From: an uncultured Bacteroides sp.
GTDB lineage: Bacteria > Bacteroidota > Bacteroidia > Bacteroidales > Bacteroidaceae
Direction: 5' to 3'
NCBI GenBank assembly: GCA_934716785.1
Contig: CAKUYM010000001.1
Span: 33,668-97,667 of the forward strand
DNA: 64,000 nt
Shown here: positions 8,225 to 17,807 of the stretch, one piece after another
Layout: every line of letters begins with the position of its first letter
Position numbering within the stretch: the stretch's first letter is position 1
Made by a program: the position numbers and the translations under genes
The notes under the pieces: model-generated
What the model was told of the DNA's origin: nothing
Databases searched by the model: none
Seen by the model: only the letters and a program-made list of their open reading frames with translations

Positions 8225-9110
8225 TTTAAAAGAGACATTCAGAAGAGGAACTATTTTCATCCAACTGATTTATATCAACGTCGGTATTTTCCTTATCGGC
8301 ACGTTGGTCAGCATTTTTCTGCAATTATTCAATCTCAGTACGTTCGATATATTCGGCATTTTCGCACTGCCGGCTTCGTTTATCGGCTTCATCCGTCAGC
8401 CATGGTCGATAATCACTTATATGTTCATGCATGCGGGCATCCTGCATATCTTGTTCAATATGCTTTGGCTGTATTGGTTCGGAAGTCTGTTTCTCTACTT
8501 CTTCTCGGCAAAGCATCTGAGAGGGCTGTATGTATTGGGCGGCATCTGCGGCGGGCTACTGTATATGATTGCCTACAATGTATTTCCTTTTTTCACTTAT
8601 CAAGTTGCAGGCGCCACGTTGGTCGGGGCATCGGCCTCCGTATTGGCCATCGTAGCAGCCACAGCCTATCGGGCACCCAATTATCAGGTACAGTTATTCC
8701 TATTCGGCGCTATCCGTCTCAAATATTTGGCGCTGATTGTAATCGGCATCGATGTGCTCTCCATTACGTCAAGCAATGCGGGTGGACATATAGCCCACTT
8801 AGGCGGTGCCCTTGCCGGACTTTGGTTTGCTGCAAGTCTGGACAAGGGGGTTGATTTGACAAGCTGGATCAACAAGGCTCTGGATGCCTTCACATCCCTG
8901 TTCCAAAAAGAGACATGGAAACGCAAGCCCAAGATGAAGGTACATTACGGTGGCAGCGCCACCGGCCGTGAGAGAGATTATGACTACAATGCCCGCCGAA
9001 AAGCACAATCGGAAGAGGTGGACCGCATCTTGGAAAAGCTGAAGAAATCCGGTTACGACAGTCTGACCACAGAAGAAAAGAAGAGCTTGTTTGACGCAAG
9101 CAAAAGATAA
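8199..9110 (+). CDS. Second rhomboid family protein
   Basis: A 303-residue rhomboid-fold membrane protein with HAGILHILFNMLWLY early on and NAGGHIAHLGGALAG, which carries the histidine, late. The serine motif is VGASASVLAI: the usual GxSG glycine after the serine is replaced by alanine, though the serine itself is kept. The C-terminal tail of about 90 residues is charged and cytoplasmic-looking. The gene overlaps the first rhomboid by 26 bases, and a purine-rich stretch precedes the ATG at 8199. It may be active or a modulating partner; I cannot tell which. Confidence 0.88.
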   Translation: MTMGHIIADLKETFRRGTIFIQLIYINVGIFLIGTLVSIFLQLFNLSTFDIFGIFALPASFIGFIRQPWSIITYMFMHAGILHILFNMLWLYWFGSLFLYFFSAKHLRGLYVLGGICGGLLYMIAYNVFPFFTYQVAGATLVGASASVLAIVAATAYRAPNYQVQLFLFGAIRLKYLALIVIGIDVLSITSSNAGGHIAHLGGALAGLWFAASLDKGVDLTSWINKALDAFTSLFQKETWKRKPKMKVHYGGSATGRERDYDYNARRKAQSEEVDRILEKLKKSGYDSLTTEEKKSLFDASKR

Positions 9111-9114
9111 AAGG

Positions 9115-10200
9115 ATGGAACATATTGGAAAATTTGTCGCATTTCTGATTTTAGCTGTCAATGCTTTCTTCGTAGGAACGTTGATACTAAGCGCTTACAG
9201 CCCTTATCTCAACCCGAAGGTAAATCCGCTGGCCTCCAGCCTGGGGCTTGCGTTTCCGATATTCTTGGCCATCAACTTATTGTTCCTGCTTCTTTGGATA
9301 TTTATCAATTATCGCTATGCGTTGTTGCCAATCATCGGTCTCCTGATTTGCATTCCGCAGATACGGACTTATGTGCCTTTCAATTCCGCCACCAAAACTG
9401 TGCCCGAAGGAAGCATCAAGCTGCTGTCTTACAACGTGATGAGTTTTAGCAATCTGAAGAAAAAGGATGGAAAGAATCCGGTTCTGTCCTATCTGGCAAA
9501 CAGTAATGCCGATATTATCTGCCTACAGGAATACAATACCACCGACAACAAGAAGTTTCTGACAGAGCAGGATGTAAGGAAAGCACTGAAAGCCTATCCT
9601 TACCGATCTATCCACCAACAAGGGAAAGGGGATGTGCAGCTTGCCTGCTTCTCCAAATTTCCCATACTTTCATCGCGCGCCATCAAGTATGAGAGCAGCT
9701 ACAACGGTTCCATGAGATATGTGTTGAAAGTAAATAATGATACTATTACATTGATTAACAATCATCTGGAATCCAACAAGCTCACCAAGGAGGACAGGGG
9801 GATATACGAAGACATGATAAAAGATCCGAATGCCAAGAAGGTGAAGACCGGACTTCGGCAACTGGTCAAGAAGTTGGCGGAAGCATCGGCTATCCGTGCA
9901 TCACAGGCGGATTCCGTGGCGAGGTACATTGCGGAAAGCAGCTACCCGACCATTATAGCATGCGGCGACTTCAACGACGGGTCTATCTCGTACACGCACC
10001 GCATCCTCACCCAAAGGCTGAACGATGCGTTCACCCAATCCGGCAAAGGATTGGGAATTTCTTACAACCAGAACAAGTTCTATTTCCGAATAGACAACAT
10101 CCTGATAAGCCCGAATCTGAAAGCCTACAACTGCACCGTAGACCAGTCGATCAAAGCGTCGGACCATTATCCCATCTGGTGTTATATCAGCAAGCGATAA
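9115..10200 (+). CDS. Endonuclease/exonuclease/phosphatase family membrane protein
   Basis: A 361-residue protein with two or three N-terminal membrane helices (residues about 5-90) and a C-terminal EEP domain. Motifs are LLSYNVMSF, CLQEYNT with the metal-binding Glu, NNHLESNKL, CGDFND and SDHYPIW. The family hydrolyses phosphodiesters or phosphomonoesters; the substrate is unknown. The ATG at 9115 is four bases after the stop codon of the second rhomboid, preceded by AAAAGG, and fits an operon of three membrane proteins. Confidence 0.88.
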   Translation: MEHIGKFVAFLILAVNAFFVGTLILSAYSPYLNPKVNPLASSLGLAFPIFLAINLLFLLLWIFINYRYALLPIIGLLICIPQIRTYVPFNSATKTVPEGSIKLLSYNVMSFSNLKKKDGKNPVLSYLANSNADIICLQEYNTTDNKKFLTEQDVRKALKAYPYRSIHQQGKGDVQLACFSKFPILSSRAIKYESSYNGSMRYVLKVNNDTITLINNHLESNKLTKEDRGIYEDMIKDPNAKKVKTGLRQLVKKLAEASAIRASQADSVARYIAESSYPTIIACGDFNDGSISYTHRILTQRLNDAFTQSGKGLGISYNQNKFYFRIDNILISPNLKAYNCTVDQSIKASDHYPIWCYISKR

Positions 10201-10230
10201 AAAACGATAAACTCTAATATAAGAACACTT

Positions 10231-12318
10231 ATGACAATTAAAAAAACACTAACTATTTTAGCTATAAGTTGTATGATGTACTCCTGCGCTACAAAAACAG
10301 AAAGTAATCCTTTCTTCACCGAGTTTCAAACCGAGTATGGCGTCCCGCCTTTCGACAAGATTAAGCCGGAACACTATGAACCCGCTTTCCTGAAAGGTAT
10401 AGAGGAGCAAAACCGAAATATAGAAGCTATCATCGAGAATACGGAGGTCGCCACATTCGAGAATACGATTGCAGCCTTGGACAATAGCGCACCTATCCTC
10501 GACCGCGTAAATGGCGTATTCTTCAACCTGACAGAGGCGGAAACGACCGATGCCCTTACCGAGCTTTCCATGAAGATGGCACCGGTTCTTTCGGAACATG
10601 ACGATAACATCTCCCTGAATGAGCAACTTTACAAACGCGTGAATGACGTTTACCGGCAAAAAGATTCATTGAACCTGTCAACAGAGCAGCAACGCCTGTT
10701 GGACAAGACCTACAAAAGGTTTGTCCGCTCCGGTGCCGGACTCAGTGCGGAAAAGCAAGCACGGCTCCGCGAAATCAACAAGGAACTTTCTACACTCGGC
10801 ATCGCTTTCAGCAACAACGTACTGAATGAGAATAATACGTTCCAACTTTTTGTTGACAAAGAAGAAGATTTGGCAGGACTGCCCGAATGGTTCCGCCAAA
10901 GTGCAGCCGAGGAGGCGAAAGCTGCCGGACAAGAAGGAAAATGGTTGTTTACCCTGCACAATGCCAGCCGTCTGCCTTTCTTGCAATACTCGGAGAACCG
11001 CCCGCTACGCGAACAAATGTACAAAGCTTATATCAACCGCGGCAACAACAATAATGAAAACGATAACAAGGAAAACATCCGTAAAATCGTCTCTCTCCGC
11101 CTTGAGAAAGCCAATCTGTTAGGTTTCGACAACTATGCCAACTTCGTCTTGGATGAGACTATGGCGAAGAACGACACGAATGTTATGGAACTTTTGAACA
11201 ACCTTTGGAGCTATGCACTGCCGAAAGCGAAAGCAGAAGCCGCAGAGCTGCAAAAATTGATGGACAAGGAAGGCAAGGGCGAAAAGTTAGAGGCATGGGA
11301 CTGGTGGTATTATACCGAAAAACTGCGGAAAGAAAAATACAATCTGTCTGAAGAGGATACAAAGCCTTACTTCAAACTGGAGAACGTGCGCGAGGGCGCA
11401 TTTGCCGTAGCCAACAAATTATATGGCATCACTTTGAGCAAAATGGAAGGCATACCCACTTATCATCCCGACGTGGAAGTGTTTGAAGTAAAAGACTCCG
11501 ACGGATCACAACTCGGTATCTTCTATGCTGACTATTTCCCGCGCGCCGGAAAAAGAGGCGGTGCATGGATGAGCAACTATCGCGAACAGCAGGGAGCTAT
11601 CCGCCCGTTGATATGCAACGTTGGCAGCTTTACCAAACCGGTGGGCGACACGCCTTCCCTACTGACAATGGATGAGGTAGAGACGCTGTTCCACGAGTTC
11701 GGCCATGCCTTGCACGGCTTGCTGACAAAGTGTGAATATAAAGGAACGTCCGGCACCAATGTCGTACGTGATTTTGTAGAACTTCCTTCCCAAATCAACG
11801 AGCATTGGGCTACCGAACCGGAAGTGCTGAAGATGTACGCCAAACATTATCAGACGGGAGAAGTAATCCCCGATGAAATTATCGAAAAGATATTGAAGCA
11901 GAAAACATTCAATCAAGGATTTATGACCACGGAGCTGTTGGCTGCCGCCATCCTCGACATGAACCTGCACACCGTGACGGATGTAAAGAATATGGATATG
12001 CTTTCTTTCGAAAAAGATGCCATGGACAAGCTCGGACTTATCCCCGAAATTGCCCCCCGCTACCGCGTCACTTACTTCAACCATATCATCGGCGGATACG
12101 CAGCCGGATACTATAGTTACCTATGGGCAAATGTACTGGACAATGACGCTTTTGAGGCCTTTAAAGAACATGGAATCTTCGACAAGGAGACCGCCGATTT
12201 GTTCCGCTACAACATACTGGAGAAAGGGGATAGCGAAGACCCGATGGTGCTTTACAAAAAATTCCGCGGAGCAGAGCCGAGTCTGGAAGCTCTACTGAAA
12301 AACAGAGGAATGAAATAA
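10231..12318 (+). CDS. M3 family zinc metallopeptidase (dipeptidyl carboxypeptidase type), lipoprotein
   Basis: A 695-residue M3 (thimet/Dcp) peptidase. The zinc site is HEFGHALHG at about residue 487, with the downstream acidic ligand in the following helix. The N-terminus is a lipoprotein signal with lipobox MMYSC near residue 19, which implies a periplasmic or outer-membrane-anchored enzyme that trims peptides. The length fits the family. It follows the EEP gene by 30 bases, and a terminator closes the unit. Confidence 0.92.
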   Translation: MTIKKTLTILAISCMMYSCATKTESNPFFTEFQTEYGVPPFDKIKPEHYEPAFLKGIEEQNRNIEAIIENTEVATFENTIAALDNSAPILDRVNGVFFNLTEAETTDALTELSMKMAPVLSEHDDNISLNEQLYKRVNDVYRQKDSLNLSTEQQRLLDKTYKRFVRSGAGLSAEKQARLREINKELSTLGIAFSNNVLNENNTFQLFVDKEEDLAGLPEWFRQSAAEEAKAAGQEGKWLFTLHNASRLPFLQYSENRPLREQMYKAYINRGNNNNENDNKENIRKIVSLRLEKANLLGFDNYANFVLDETMAKNDTNVMELLNNLWSYALPKAKAEAAELQKLMDKEGKGEKLEAWDWWYYTEKLRKEKYNLSEEDTKPYFKLENVREGAFAVANKLYGITLSKMEGIPTYHPDVEVFEVKDSDGSQLGIFYADYFPRAGKRGGAWMSNYREQQGAIRPLICNVGSFTKPVGDTPSLLTMDEVETLFHEFGHALHGLLTKCEYKGTSGTNVVRDFVELPSQINEHWATEPEVLKMYAKHYQTGEVIPDEIIEKILKQKTFNQGFMTTELLAAAILDMNLHTVTDVKNMDMLSFEKDAMDKLGLIPEIAPRYRVTYFNHIIGGYAAGYYSYLWANVLDNDAFEAFKEHGIFDKETADLFRYNILEKGDSEDPMVLYKKFRGAEPSLEALLKNRGMK

Positions 12319-12324
12319 TTCTGC

Positions 12325-12362
12325 AAAAAAGCCCTCAAACATCAAATATTTGAGGGTTTGTT
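12325..12362 (+). terminator. Terminator after the M3 peptidase
   Basis: The stem CCCTCAAA/TTTGAGGG with a 9-nt loop is preceded by an A-run and followed by TTTG. Confidence 0.75.
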
Positions 12363-12385
12363 ACATATAAATGTGAAAAAAAAAC

Positions 12386-12393
12386 TATATTTG
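12386..12393 (+). promoter_or_regulatory. Promoter -7 box for secDF
   Basis: TATATTTG is a perfect -7 box. The nearest TTTG (12357-12360) is 25 bp upstream, somewhat far. In the leader a 13-nt direct repeat (CTTGTATGCGGCA at 12398-12410, CTTGTATACGGCA at 12417-12429) follows. Confidence 0.55.
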
Positions 12394-12482
12394 CAGCCTT
12401 GTATGCGGCAAAAAAACTTGTATACGGCAGAATTTAACTGAAAATTAAATTTAAAAAGTAATCATCATAAATTAAAAGTAAA

Positions 12483-15400
12483 ATGCAAAACAAAGGATTT
12501 GTAAAGGTTTTTGCGGTATTACTCACGCTGGTATGCGTGTTCTACCTCTCCTTCTCCTTCGTAACACGCCATTATACCAGCAAGGCGAAAGAAATTGCGA
12601 ACGGCGACCCGAAAGTAGAACAGGACTACCTCGACTCTCTCTCTAACGAGAAAGTCTGGCTGGGTAACTGGACGCTGAAAGATTGTCGTGAAATGGAGAT
12701 TAGTTTAGGTTTGGACCTGAAGGGCGGTATGAACGTCATCCTTGAGGTTTCCGTACCGGATGTCATCAAAGCTTTGGCTGACAACAAACCTGATGAAGCG
12801 TTCAATAACGCATTGGCAACGGCAGCCCAACAGGCTATCAACAGCCAGGACGATGTTATCACACTGTTCATCAGAGAATATCACAAGACAGCTCCGGATG
12901 CAAAACTTTCCGAACTTTTCGCTACACAACAGTTGAAAGACAAAGTTAACCAGAAATCATCTGACGCCGATGTTGAAAAAGTACTGAGAGCCGAAATAAA
13001 AGCTGCTGTCGAGAACTCATTCAACGTACTCCGTACACGTATCGACCGTTTCGGTGTGGTTCAACCGAACATCCAAAGTCTGGAAGACAAAATGGGACGT
13101 ATCATGGTGGAACTCCCGGGTATCAAAGAACCGGAACGTGTGAGAAAACTTCTCCAAGGTTCTGCCAACCTCGAATTTTGGGAGACTTATACGGCTAAGG
13201 AAGTTCTTCCCGCCATGCAATCTGCCGACGCTAAGTTGCGCACAGTATTGGCTGAAGAAACAACTGCCGATGCAGATACTGTCAAAGCTGCCGTTCTCAC
13301 CGAAGCTACTCCGGTGGAGAATAAAGCCGTAAGTGCCGCCGACAGCCTTGCCGCCGCACTGAAAGGTGATGCAACAGCCGAAGACAAGTCTGCCGCAAAC
13401 ATGGAGGCATTAAAAAAGCAATATCCTTTGCTGTCAATCCTTCAGTTGAATTCCAGCGGACAGGGTTGCATTATCGGTTACGCCAACTACAAGGATACTG
13501 CCGACATCAACAAATACTTGGCTATGCCGGAAGTCAAAGCAGAGCTTCCGAAAGACCTTCGTCTGAAATGGGGCGTTTCTCCTTCCGAATTTGACAAGAA
13601 AGGTCAGACTTTCGAATTGTATGCCATCAAATCTACCGAACGCAACGGCAAAGCTCCGTTGGAAGGTGATGTAGTAACAGATGCCAAGGACGAATTCGAC
13701 CAATACAGCAAACCGGCTGTAAGCATGACGATGAACTCTGACGGCGCACGTCGTTGGGCTCAGCTGACCAAACAGAACATCGGTCGTTCTATCGCCATCG
13801 TTCTTGATAACTATGTATATTCCGCACCGAACGTAAACTCTGAAATCACAGGCGGACGTTCACAGATTACCGGTCACTTTACACCGGAACAGGCGAAGGA
13901 CTTGGCTAACGTATTGAAATCCGGTAAGATGCCGGCTCCGGCTCACATCGTGCAGGAAGATATCGTTGGTCCGTCATTAGGTCAGGAATCTATCAACGCA
14001 GGTATTTTCTCATTCGTTGTAGCTCTGATCTTGCTGATGATTTACATGTGCTCCATGTACGGTTTCATCCCGGGTATGGTTGCCAACGGTGCATTGTTCC
14101 TCAACTTCTTCTTCACATTAGGTATCCTTTCATCCTTCCAAGCCGCACTGACCATGTCCGGTATCGCCGGTATGGTGTTGTCATTAGGTATGGCAGTGGA
14201 TGCAAACGTGCTTATCTATGAACGTACCAAAGAGGAGCTTCGCGCAGGTAAGGGTGTGAAGAAAGCACTTGCCGACGGTTATTCCAACGCATTCTCCGCT
14301 ATCTTCGACTCCAACTTGACATCTATCATCACAGGTATCATCCTGTTCAACTTCGGTACCGGTCCGATTCGCGGTTTTGCTACGACATTGATTATCGGTA
14401 TCCTCGTATCTTTCTTCACTGCCGTATTCATGACACGTATTGTTTACGAGCACTTCATGAACAAGGACAAGTGGCTGAACCTGACATTTACAACCGGTAT
14501 CTCAAAGAACCTGATGACCAACACGCATTTCGACTTCATGGGAAGCAACAAGAAATCCATGATTATCGTCGGCGCTGTTCTTCTCATCTGCATCGGTTCA
14601 TTTGCTATCCGCGGCTTAAGCCAGAGTATCGACTTCACCGGTGGACGTAACTTCAAGGTACAGTTTGAAAATCCTGTAGAACCGGAACAAGTTCGCGAAT
14701 TGATCGCCAGCAAGTTCGGAGATGCCAATGTAAGTGTTATCGCTATCGGTACAGACAAGAAAACCGTACGTATCAGCACTAACTACCGTATCGAAGATCC
14801 GGGTAGCAACGTGGATTCGGAAATCGAAGCATATCTGTATGAAACTTTGAAGCCGGTGCTGACTCAGAACATCACATTGGAGACATTCATCGACCGTGAC
14901 AATCACACAGGTGGTAGTATCATCAGTTCCCAGAAAGTAGGTCCGAGCATCGCAGACGACATCAAGACCGGTGCTATTTACTCAGTGATATTGGCATTGA
15001 TCGCTATCGGTCTGTATATATTGCTCCGTTTCCGCAACATTGCCTACAGTATCGGTTCTATCGCTGCTTTGAGCTGTGACACCATTATGATTATCGGTGC
15101 TTATTCATTGTTCTGGGGTATCCTGCCGTTCTCTCTGGAAATCGATCAGACATTCATCGGTGCTATCCTGACGGCTATCGGTTACTCTATCAATGATAAG
15201 GTGGTAATCTTCGACCGTGTACGTGAATTCTTCGGACTGTATCCGAAACGCGATGTCCGTGTGTTGTTCAACGATTCTTTGAATACCACATTGGCACGTA
15301 CCATCAATACTTCATTGAGTACATTGATCGTGTTACTGTGTATCTTCATCCTCGGTGGTGATTCTATCCGCAGCTTCGCATTCGCCATGATTCTCGGTGT

Positions 15401-15494
15401 TGTAATCGGTACATTGTCTTCACTGTTCATTGCATCTCCGATCGCATACAACATGATGAAGAACAAAAAAGCCATACCGGCCACAGAAGAATAA
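12483..15494 (+). CDS. secDF: Protein translocase SecDF fusion
   Basis: A 1003-residue SecD-SecF fusion that uses the proton motive force to complete Sec-dependent export across the inner membrane. The SecD half has one N-terminal helix, GLDLKGGMNVILEV, a large periplasmic domain and a bundle with GMAVDANVLIYERTKEEL. The SecF half starts near residue 680, with SQSIDFTGGRNF and the closing motif AIGYSINDKVVIFDRVRE. The periplasmic P1 part contains a long Ala/Asp/Glu-rich insertion (about residues 240-305), as is common in Bacteroidota. It has its own promoter and terminator. Confidence 0.95.
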   Translation: MQNKGFVKVFAVLLTLVCVFYLSFSFVTRHYTSKAKEIANGDPKVEQDYLDSLSNEKVWLGNWTLKDCREMEISLGLDLKGGMNVILEVSVPDVIKALADNKPDEAFNNALATAAQQAINSQDDVITLFIREYHKTAPDAKLSELFATQQLKDKVNQKSSDADVEKVLRAEIKAAVENSFNVLRTRIDRFGVVQPNIQSLEDKMGRIMVELPGIKEPERVRKLLQGSANLEFWETYTAKEVLPAMQSADAKLRTVLAEETTADADTVKAAVLTEATPVENKAVSAADSLAAALKGDATAEDKSAANMEALKKQYPLLSILQLNSSGQGCIIGYANYKDTADINKYLAMPEVKAELPKDLRLKWGVSPSEFDKKGQTFELYAIKSTERNGKAPLEGDVVTDAKDEFDQYSKPAVSMTMNSDGARRWAQLTKQNIGRSIAIVLDNYVYSAPNVNSEITGGRSQITGHFTPEQAKDLANVLKSGKMPAPAHIVQEDIVGPSLGQESINAGIFSFVVALILLMIYMCSMYGFIPGMVANGALFLNFFFTLGILSSFQAALTMSGIAGMVLSLGMAVDANVLIYERTKEELRAGKGVKKALADGYSNAFSAIFDSNLTSIITGIILFNFGTGPIRGFATTLIIGILVSFFTAVFMTRIVYEHFMNKDKWLNLTFTTGISKNLMTNTHFDFMGSNKKSMIIVGAVLLICIGSFAIRGLSQSIDFTGGRNFKVQFENPVEPEQVRELIASKFGDANVSVIAIGTDKKTVRISTNYRIEDPGSNVDSEIEAYLYETLKPVLTQNITLETFIDRDNHTGGSIISSQKVGPSIADDIKTGAIYSVILALIAIGLYILLRFRNIAYSIGSIAALSCDTIMIIGAYSLFWGILPFSLEIDQTFIGAILTAIGYSINDKVVIFDRVREFFGLYPKRDVRVLFNDSLNTTLARTINTSLSTLIVLLCIFILGGDSIRSFAFAMILGVVIGTLSSLFIASPIAYNMMKNKKAIPATEE

Positions 15495-15510
15495 CAATCT
15501 CTCCGAATAG

Positions 15511-15547
15511 AAAAAGCCTCTTCCGGATATTCGGAAGAGGCTTTTTC
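15511..15547 (+). terminator. Terminator after secDF
   Basis: A strong stem AAAAAGCCTCTTCCG/CGGAAGAGGCTTTTT with a 5-7 nt loop. Confidence 0.9.
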
Positions 15548-15672
15548 TATTGATTATTAAAACAAATAGAAGCTATAAGACATAAATCTTAAAAAGAAGC
15601 CTTTTGTAACACTTAAAACTTGATACAGCATGAAAGCCTACAAACACACCTCTCATAGATTCCCTTTTGTAG

Positions 15673-15744
15673 TAGCCCCGAGGGGAATCGAACCCCTATC
15701 TAAAGTTTAGGAAACTTCTATTCTATCCGTTGAACTACAAGGCC
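15673..15744 (-). tRNA. tRNA-Arg (anticodon CCU)
   Basis: The minus strand folds as a cloverleaf. The acceptor GGCCUUG pairs with CGGGGCU using G-U pairs; the D-arm is GUUC...GAAU; the anticodon stem GAAGU/ACUUU carries the loop UUCCUAA; the T-arm is AGGGG UUCGAUU CCCCU. No CCA is encoded. It reads the rare AGG codon. Confidence 0.93.
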
Positions 15745-15861
15745 GTTTCAAATTTGTTTGCAAAGATAACGGTTTCTGTCGATTTAACAAGAATAAAAAT
15801 ACAGGTTCCTCTCGAACATCTTATTTTTTCTGCGTCAATAGGACAATAAAGCGCGTTTTAT

Positions 15862-15892
15862 TTTGATAATTCGATTAACTTTACGACCTTTG
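15862..15892 (+). promoter_or_regulatory. Promoter for korAB
   Basis: TTTG at 15862-15865 and GACCTTTG at 15885-15892 (one mismatch to TAnnTTTG) are 19 bp apart. The expected start of transcription at about 15899 argues against the ATG at 15903 and for the one at 15948. Confidence 0.55.
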
Positions 15893-15947
15893 TGTTCGCA
15901 AAATGAAAGTAAAAACAGTTTTTAATTTAAATATAGTAATTAAAGTT

Positions 15948-17795
15948 ATGGCAGACGAAATGATGGTTAAAGAATTGGAGGAAGTCGTAGTACGTTTCTC
16001 CGGCGACTCCGGCGACGGCATGCAGCTGGCCGGCAACATCTTCTCGACCGTGTCGGCTACGATAGGCAATGACATCAGTACATTTCCCGACTATCCGGCA
16101 GACATCCGTGCACCGCAAGGTTCGCTAACCGGTGTTTCCGGTTTTCAGGTACATATCGGTGCGGAAAAAGTGTATACCCCGGGCGACAAATGTGATGTAT
16201 TGGTAGCTATGAACGCCGCCGCATTGAAAACACAATATAAATTCGCGAAATCCACAGCCTGTATTATCATCGACACAGACGCTTTTCAAAAATCCGATTT
16301 AGATAAAGCGGCATTCACCACCGATAATCCTATTGAAGAAATGGGTATCAAGCAAGACGTGATTGCGGCACCTATCTCACAGATGGTAAAAGATTGTTTG
16401 GCGGATACGGGAATGGATAATAAGTCCATGCTGAAATGCCGCAATATGTTTGCCGTAGGACTGGTATGCTGGCTATTCAACCGCGATCTTAAGATAGCGG
16501 AAGACTTTATCCGCGAGAAATTCGCCAAAAAACCTGAAATAGCGGCAGCAAACATCAGAGTGGTTCATGCCGGATATGATTATGGGCACAACACACACGC
16601 ATCCGTTGCACATACATACAAAATCGAAAGTAAAGCAGCCGTTCCCGGAAAATATATGGATATCACCGGAAATAAAGCGACCGCGTATGGATTCATCGCA
16701 GCCGCAGAGAAAGCCGGACTGAAATTATACTTAGGGTCTTACCCTATCACTCCTGCAACAGATGTGCTGCATGAGCTTTCAAAGCATAAATCATTGGGAG
16801 TGACCACCGTGCAATGTGAAGATGAGATTGCCGGTTGCGCTTCCGCTGTCGGCGCTTCATACGCCGGCGCACTTGCCGTTACTTCCACTTCCGGACCGGG
16901 TATCTGCTTGAAGTCAGAAGCTATGAACCTGGCTGTCATCATGGAACTTCCATTGGTTGTATTGGATGTACAACGCGGCGGTCCCGCTACCGGTTTGCCT
17001 ACCAAATCGGAACAAACAGACCTACTGCAAGTCCTCTTCGGCCGTAACGGTGAAAGCCCGATGCCTGTCATTGCGGCGATATCACCTACAGACTGTTTTG
17101 ATTCAGCCTATATGGCCGCCAAAATCGCTTTGGAGCACATGACTCCGGTTGTATTGCTGACAGACGCATTTGTCGCCAATGGTTCAGGCGCATGGAAATT
17201 GCCTAAATTGGCTGATTATCCCGCTATCAATCCTCCTTACGTACGTCCGGAAATGTCGGAAACTTGGACACCGTATCAACGTGACCCGCAAACCGGCGTT
17301 CGCTACTGGGCGATTCCGGGTACAGAAGGATTCACCCATATACTGGGAGGCCTTGAAAAGGATAACAAGACAGGAGCTATCTCAACTGATCCGGAAAACC
17401 ACGACTTGATGACTCGGTTGCGCCAACAGAAAATCGCCAATATTGAGGTACCTGATGTAGAAGTTGAAGGCGACGAAAAAGATGCCGAATTGCTGATTGT
17501 AGGTTTCGGAGGTACTTACGGACATTTGCACGCTGCTATGGACGAGCTCCGCGCTAATGGTAAAAAAGTAGCATTAGCACATTTTAAATTCATCAATCCT
17601 CTTCCAAAAAACACGGCAGACGTGATGAAAAGATACAAGAAAGTGGTGGTGGCCGAACAAAATATGGGACAGTTTGCCGGGTATCTCCGTATGAAGGTGG
17701 ACGGTTTCGTTCCTTATCAGTTCAACCAAGTGAAAGGACAGCCTTTTGTTGTCAACGAATTAGTCAATGCATTCACTGAGATTATCAACAAGTAA
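15948..17795 (+). CDS. korA: 2-oxoacid:ferredoxin oxidoreductase, alpha/gamma fused subunit
   Basis: A 615-residue subunit that oxidatively decarboxylates a 2-oxoacid (probably 2-oxoglutarate) to the acyl-CoA, reducing ferredoxin. The N-terminal gamma-type domain shows VVRFSGDSGDGMQLAGNIFS. The alpha-type pyrimidine-binding domain begins near residue 240 with GNKATAYGFIAAAEKAGL, followed by GSYPITPATDVLHELS and CEDEIAGCASAVGASYAG. It sits 12 bases upstream of the beta subunit. The KorAB versus other 2-oxoacid assignment rests on family resemblance. Confidence 0.88.
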   Translation: MADEMMVKELEEVVVRFSGDSGDGMQLAGNIFSTVSATIGNDISTFPDYPADIRAPQGSLTGVSGFQVHIGAEKVYTPGDKCDVLVAMNAAALKTQYKFAKSTACIIIDTDAFQKSDLDKAAFTTDNPIEEMGIKQDVIAAPISQMVKDCLADTGMDNKSMLKCRNMFAVGLVCWLFNRDLKIAEDFIREKFAKKPEIAAANIRVVHAGYDYGHNTHASVAHTYKIESKAAVPGKYMDITGNKATAYGFIAAAEKAGLKLYLGSYPITPATDVLHELSKHKSLGVTTVQCEDEIAGCASAVGASYAGALAVTSTSGPGICLKSEAMNLAVIMELPLVVLDVQRGGPATGLPTKSEQTDLLQVLFGRNGESPMPVIAAISPTDCFDSAYMAAKIALEHMTPVVLLTDAFVANGSGAWKLPKLADYPAINPPYVRPEMSETWTPYQRDPQTGVRYWAIPGTEGFTHILGGLEKDNKTGAISTDPENHDLMTRLRQQKIANIEVPDVEVEGDEKDAELLIVGFGGTYGHLHAAMDELRANGKKVALAHFKFINPLPKNTADVMKRYKKVVVAEQNMGQFAGYLRMKVDGFVPYQFNQVKGQPFVVNELVNAFTEIINK

Positions 17796-17807
17796 AATCA
17801 AAAAATT

